From the NCBI GenBank assembly GCA_916613615.1, contig OU744725.1, positions 56,924,575 through 56,988,574 on the forward strand: a stretch of 64,000 nt of DNA, in the 5' to 3' direction. A program made the translations under genes and the position numbers. The notes beneath the pieces are model-generated. The model ran no database searches. It worked only from the letters and a program-made list of their open reading frames with translations, and had not been told where the DNA came from. This stretch comes from Steromphala cineraria. Its lineage: Eukaryota; Mollusca; Gastropoda; Trochida; Trochidae. This document shows, piece after piece, positions 60,801 through 64,000 of this stretch; positions within the stretch are counted from its first letter, which is position 1; each line of letters opens with the position of its first letter.

Positions 60801-63777
60801 CTAAATGTATTTCTTTGATAGTGTCAAAAATCTTAATTCACAAACCAATCATCCATATAATCTTTACTTTTAAAGAAAAAAGGAATGCATGGTTGAACTT
60901 TACATGATATATTTGATTCATTACTACTTCATTTAGTCTAAATACATTTGCTTTCAATTGGAACCATTTATTTTCATTTTTCTGACATCACCATGTATTC
61001 CCATAAAACGTGCTACTGCTCCTTTAAGAGAAGAGAACCTTAATCATGTTTCAAGGTTATCATTTCTTTCCCTCGCAGTTGAAACAGAAGAAGAAACAAC
61101 TGAAGAAGGAAGGGAAATCTACAACAGTGCCTGAAGACGAAACCAGCAAGGTATTTTGTTAGCAGAGCAACAAACTTGTCTCTCAGGATTTTGTTATGTA
61201 TTGGATGCTTTACAATTGATTGAGGTATTTGCGATCATAACTATAAATTCTATAGGGTACATTCATCAATTAAGGACCTTTTTTAAAAAGTCTTTTGAGA
61301 AATTGTTTTTTGGGCCAAAAGAAAAGAATTGCTAAAAAAATTAAATGGTTGAATGTCTATAATTTTATTGATTTGAAGATCATTTTTGCTCGTTGATGAA
61401 ACTTAAAACCAACTGCAGGGGTTGGATGATGCACTTAAATCAAAAGGGTTTAGGCTAACTTGAGGGGAGGGCTGGGCTGTAATTAGAATATAATGAAGAC
61501 TAACGCTACAAATATCAATAAACAATATTTGTCAAATGGGAAAGTGGCCTATATATTGCATGGAAAACGATATGATATTTGAAACATCATACAGTTAGGT
61601 TTGTAACGGTCTAAGGGGGTAAAAGGAGTTAATAATTTACTTAAGAGATAGCATGTCATGGAGTAATTGGATCTCTCACGTTTACCCTTTAAATTACAGT
61701 TTATTATCTAGCAAATAATTTGACAACAAGTTGATGAACCAATAAACAAGAATTTATTACATTAACATTTATCAATCAATGAGAGCAAAAATTCACACCA
61801 GATAGACATTACATGAAATTATCAATAACTGGCAAAATAATAGATTTTACTAACGCTTCTCTGAATACAAAATATTCAGGACACCACTGGAATTTACTTA
61901 CATATTTTGATTCCAATGTTGTAATAGTAAACACGGTAAAAACCAGTAGTTCAAGATCACCAGAAAGAACGTTCGACCAAAAGCAAGGACTTGTGAATCT
62001 CTCTCCCAAACTTCGTTAATCATCAACTGTCAATCACTGACGTCATCGTAAAAACAAAGGTTGTGACGTAATTTGTTTACAATATTTATAGGAAATATAT
62101 TCATTTATTATTATGGTAATGTTATTAAATGTAGAGGGTCATGGAATTAAATATGAATACAGAAATGTATCTTGACGTGGAAAATAGAGAAATTGCAAAA
62201 GTAATATTTGTCAACGAAAGTCTGTACACATAAAAAAGTGACGTCATAACAAATATGGCGGCCTCCATGAAAACATCGACGGACAATTTAGCTCAGAAAA
62301 AATGAAAGTAAATTAGGAGATAAACCTACTGTGTTTTATAATTTTCGTGGTCTAACGTAGATTCGATACCTGTTGATGTCATTCGGAGCCGAACGCGTAA
62401 GCGTGAGGCTTCGAATGTAACATCAACGGTATCGAATCTACGTTAAACCACGAAAATTATAAAACACAGTAGGTTTATCTCCATTCTACCATGACGATTT
62501 TTTTTAGCGTTTTAAATGTACTTTCTTTTCTACCGCGTAACGTCAGTTGTGCTTCGGTCAACACTGTGACGTCATAATGTCTTGTGCTTATGACGTCAAA
62601 GGTTGACGTCACTGTTGACTTCGCTAAAAACCAAAACCGGTTGCGGTAGCTTATTGATCTAAATTAAGCCTTTCGCTTAAAATTACACTATTTCCTGGAT
62701 ATAAACATGCACGATATTGATGCGAACCAAACTCTCATTATATAAAAGTACGGGTAGTACAACGATAAAAGACTTTTAGTTAGTATTCAGACTGCCGAAG
62801 CGTACGGTGACTGTATGCATGTCGACTCGTTTGTTTCTATGGCAGTGTGTATCAAACCGCGGTGAATCGCCCGTCATAAAAATCGTGTTCGAACGTAGGT
62901 TCGACCATAGAAATAAACCAATGAAATTCGAGGATTTTGAAATGTCATGATAGAATACATGTTTAACCAAGGTAAAGATTGATGTGTTTACATGTAAACA
63001 AACGTAAGGAAGTTTTGAAATATGATTACAATATATTTACGTTTTGCCACATAGAAAATATGACAGAATTTAATCATACATGCTGTCTTATTACTGACAG
63101 TGGAAATAACTATGAACGTGAATTTTGAAGATATATAGAAACGTGAAAATTACAATTAGGCCTGTACATTACAGGTTCAAACAAATCTTTGTTTAACAAT
63201 CATGTCTGAAAGTTACTGAAGTTGTTTTTACTTTTGTTTAAACTCATGTGTATTTTTGGAAAAACTTTTGTTTGAAATTAAATGTATATTAATGATTTTT
63301 TAAACTGGTATTTATGAAAAATTATGCATTGATGGTATGTTTGTCAGAGTATGAGTTCAGTTGAGCTGTCGGTTCAGAACGTATCGTGCAACACGTAAGA
63401 TAGGGAAGTTACCTACTAAGAGTAGTTCAACCTAATATAAAGATTATTCCATGTCCCTTTTATCAGTACAATGGGTGTTTTTGCTACAATTATTGTACTT
63501 TACACAATTTTGCACTTTTGGTTAGTTGCATGTTAATTGGCTGTTTTGTTTGACCAATCCAGACGCAGGTTTAGTAAGTTTGATAATAATTGGTAGATTT
63601 CAGTACCGTATTTCCTCGAATAGACACATGGTTTGGTGTTGTTTAATTGCTGAACTGATTTCTTGTTTCCACTTCTTGTTTCCAGTACAAGCATGCAGTC
63701 TATGTCCAGACGTGTAAACTGTTTGCAGACCTAGAGCGCATGAGGCAGGAGCGTGAGATGAAGGACATGCATGAAAG
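54693..63777 (+). CDS. DNAJC8: DnaJ homolog subfamily C member 8, 5' seven exons (3' part beyond right edge)
   Basis: J-domain co-chaperone of the nucleus linked to the spliceosome (Spf31 type). Exons: 54693-54806, 56280-56381, 58363-58419, 58563-58629, 59762-59856, 61079-61150, 63686-63777. All phases fit, giving 199 codons plus 2 nt of about 250-260 expected. Order of parts: Pro-rich start MAAPPLPQNPVVPPP; pre-J block HRDSVLTPKQQIDRLNRPGS and YFNLNPFD (human KRDSVLTSKNQIERLTRPGS); J domain from residue 73, with VLQVDPDQPLADVKKKYRQ and the HPD triad at 97-99 in SILVHPDKN; then basic LKQKKKQLKKEGK at 146-158; then YKHAVYVQTCKLFADLERMR (human FKQAVYKQTMKLFAELEIKR). The ATG gives the family-like N-terminus. 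Introns hold a TA-flanked TIR element, foldback elements and a TTAA MITE. The charged C-terminal helix lies outside the window. Confidence 0.97.
55064..55254. mobile_element. Foldback element (CATCCTGTCTCAGGG ends), copy 3
   Basis: 191 bp with the same arms as the copies at 15957 and 21731. No convincing flanking repeat is visible. In DNAJC8 intron 1. Confidence 0.82.
55892..55976. mobile_element. 85-bp foldback element (CATCTTCC ends)
   Basis: Near-perfect hairpin with arms CATCTTCCTACGCAGAGCCT and inverse. Exact 9-bp repeats GGGGGTCAC at 55883-55891 and 55977-55985. In DNAJC8 intron 1. Confidence 0.9.
56280..56381 (+). CDS. DNAJC8: DNAJC8 exon 2
   Basis: 102 nt, phase 0 at both ends, between TTGTTTTCAG and GTAAGT. 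Encodes VKAIEHRDSVLTPKQQ and RPGSTYFNLNPFD. Confidence 0.96.
56688..57882. mobile_element. 1.2-kb TIR element with TA target
   Basis: Perfect 25-bp inverted ends beginning CCGTATATGACCGGGTATAA, bordered by TA at 56686 and 57883. Subterminal GGGGGTCGGTCTATA blocks are present at both sides. No long ORF. It sits in DNAJC8 intron 2; Tc1/mariner-like by target only. Confidence 0.8.
58363..58419 (+). CDS. DNAJC8: DNAJC8 exon 3 (J-domain helix I/II)
   Basis: 57 nt, 19 codons VLQVDPDQPLADVKKKYRQ, donor GTAAGT. The acceptor TTTTTTTGGGAAG is pyrimidine-rich with AAG. Confidence 0.95.
58563..58629 (+). CDS. DNAJC8: DNAJC8 exon 4 (HPD)
   Basis: 67 nt: MSILVHPDKNLDDKDRSQKA then FE. Carries the HPD triad that stimulates Hsp70 ATPase. 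Acceptor GTTTATTTTCAG, donor GTAAAG. Confidence 0.97.
58659..59219. mobile_element. hAT-like MITE, second copy, split by a foldback element
   Basis: Same GGCTAGT-rich family as 5174-5389. Flanked by AAAGTCA at 58652-58658 and 59220-59226, and interrupted by the 352-bp foldback at 58692-59043. Confidence 0.75.
58692..59043. mobile_element. Foldback element (CATTCTCT ends), copy 3, nested in a hAT-like MITE
   Basis: 352 bp starting CATTCTCTCCCCACAGAGG and ending with its inverse. Exact 9-bp repeats AGTAGCCCA at 58683-58691 and 59044-59052. The related MITE at 5174-5389 carries the single-copy site (GGTAGCCCATGG), so the event is well defined. In DNAJC8 intron 4. Confidence 0.92.
59762..59856 (+). 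CDS. DNAJC8: DNAJC8 exon 5
   Basis: 95 nt: ALNKSYKTLENEEGLKRCKE and IVDEAKIRTDEM, matching human AVDKAYKLLLDQEQKKRALD. Acceptor TTTATTGCAG, donor GTAAGA. Confidence 0.95.
60734..61023. mobile_element. TTAA-type MITE, copy 7
   Basis: TTAA at 60730-60733 and 61024-61027. Shorter than the others because part of the core is missing. It ends 55 bp before DNAJC8 exon 6. Confidence 0.88.
61079..61150 (+). CDS. DNAJC8: DNAJC8 exon 6
   Basis: 72 nt: LKQKKKQLKKEGKSTTVPED then ETSK, matching human KERKKQLKKEGKPTIVEEDD. Acceptor TTTCCCTCGCAG, donor GTATTT. Confidence 0.95.
62316..62482. repeat. Long palindrome in DNAJC8 intron 6
   Basis: Arms of about 63 bp, GGAGATAAACCTACTGTGTT.. and inverse, with one or two mismatches and a central spacer of about 40 bp. 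Followed by several TGACGTCA motifs between 62570 and 62610. Confidence 0.85.
63686..63777 (+). CDS. DNAJC8: DNAJC8 exon 7
   Basis: 92 nt: YKHAVYVQTCKLFADLERMR then QEREMKDMHE plus AG of an Arg codon, donor GTAACA. It aligns with human KQAVYKQTMKLFAELEIKRK and EREAKEMHERK. The next exon should begin with the Lys/Arg/Glu-rich tail and is not visible before 64000. Confidence 0.95.
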
Positions 63778-64000
63778 GTAACAACTCTTCACTTGATTAT
63801 CTCATCAGACTTGAAAATGTGATACTGAAAAATCGTTCAACAAACTTTTACTGTATCTTCGCAGGTATAAGACCAGAGGTCCAGGTGTAACTATTAACTT
63901 ACTAACTTGCTCGTCTGACAGATACTCAGTCAGATATGGCCAAAATTAAAGAGCGGGCTTTAAGCCGAGAATGTTCCCAATCTGCTCGACTCTGCATAAA

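Noticed and set aside
61809..62019. Overlapping open frames on both strands in DNAJC8 intron 6
   Set aside because: Short, no motif, no splice signals joining them to a gene.
63866..63910. TCGCAG followed by an open stretch after DNAJC8 exon 7
   Set aside because: The acceptor and phase fit, but the translation (YKTRGPGV) does not resemble the Lys/Arg/Glu-rich tail expected next; the real exon is probably beyond 64000.

Overview
The window looks like nuclear DNA of an animal, most likely a marine mollusc. The evidence is spliced genes with canonical GT/AG introns, AT-rich introns packed with MITEs and foldback elements, and GACCTTGACCTTTGACC-type repeats, a style I associate with bivalve and gastropod genomes. 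The species assignment is inference. The protein matches were made by recalling human family members, not by a search.

Three conserved genes can be assembled exon by exon, and every splice phase closes. (1) AMD1, S-adenosylmethionine decarboxylase, minus strand: ATG at 10277, six coding exons down to 138, continuing past the left edge. A 17-codon upstream ORF lies in its 5' leader. (2) An SLC5A7-type high-affinity choline transporter, minus strand: ATG at 36154, eight coding exons, stop at 20887. Without one small insertion it predicts a 584-residue protein, close to the 580 of human CHT1. With the insertion, a 56-bp palindrome flanked by a 9-bp duplication inside the last exon, the reading frame is broken. 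(3) DNAJC8, a J-domain spliceosome-associated protein, plus strand: ATG at 54693, seven exons to 63777, continuing past the right edge.

The rest is repeats. Positions 1-10 kb are AMD1 introns with several MITEs. Positions 10.4-20.7 kb are intergenic, with palindromes, TTAA MITEs and an array of nuclear-receptor-like half-sites. Positions 21-36 kb are choline-transporter introns. They hold a 2.4-kb minisatellite of about 41-bp units with higher-order structure, a LINE with a twin-priming inversion, and a (GATA)/(GACA) microsatellite. Positions 36.3-48 kb are intergenic: palindromic families, a 2.13-kb TIR element with a TAAA target duplication, a hAT-like MITE and a 45-47-bp minisatellite. Positions 48.06-53.06 kb hold a decayed transposon gene with an XPG/PIN-like nuclease region and a C-terminal CXC cysteine cluster, probably an Academ-type DNA transposon. 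Its left 500 bp match the 2.13-kb element. Positions 53-64 kb are DNAJC8 with element-filled introns.

The most interesting system is a set of short foldback elements that share CAT...ATG-like ends. In at least six cases they are bordered by 8-10-bp (mostly 9-bp) direct repeats, and for two of them an unoccupied homologous site exists elsewhere in the same window. One member is the insertion that breaks the choline transporter exon.
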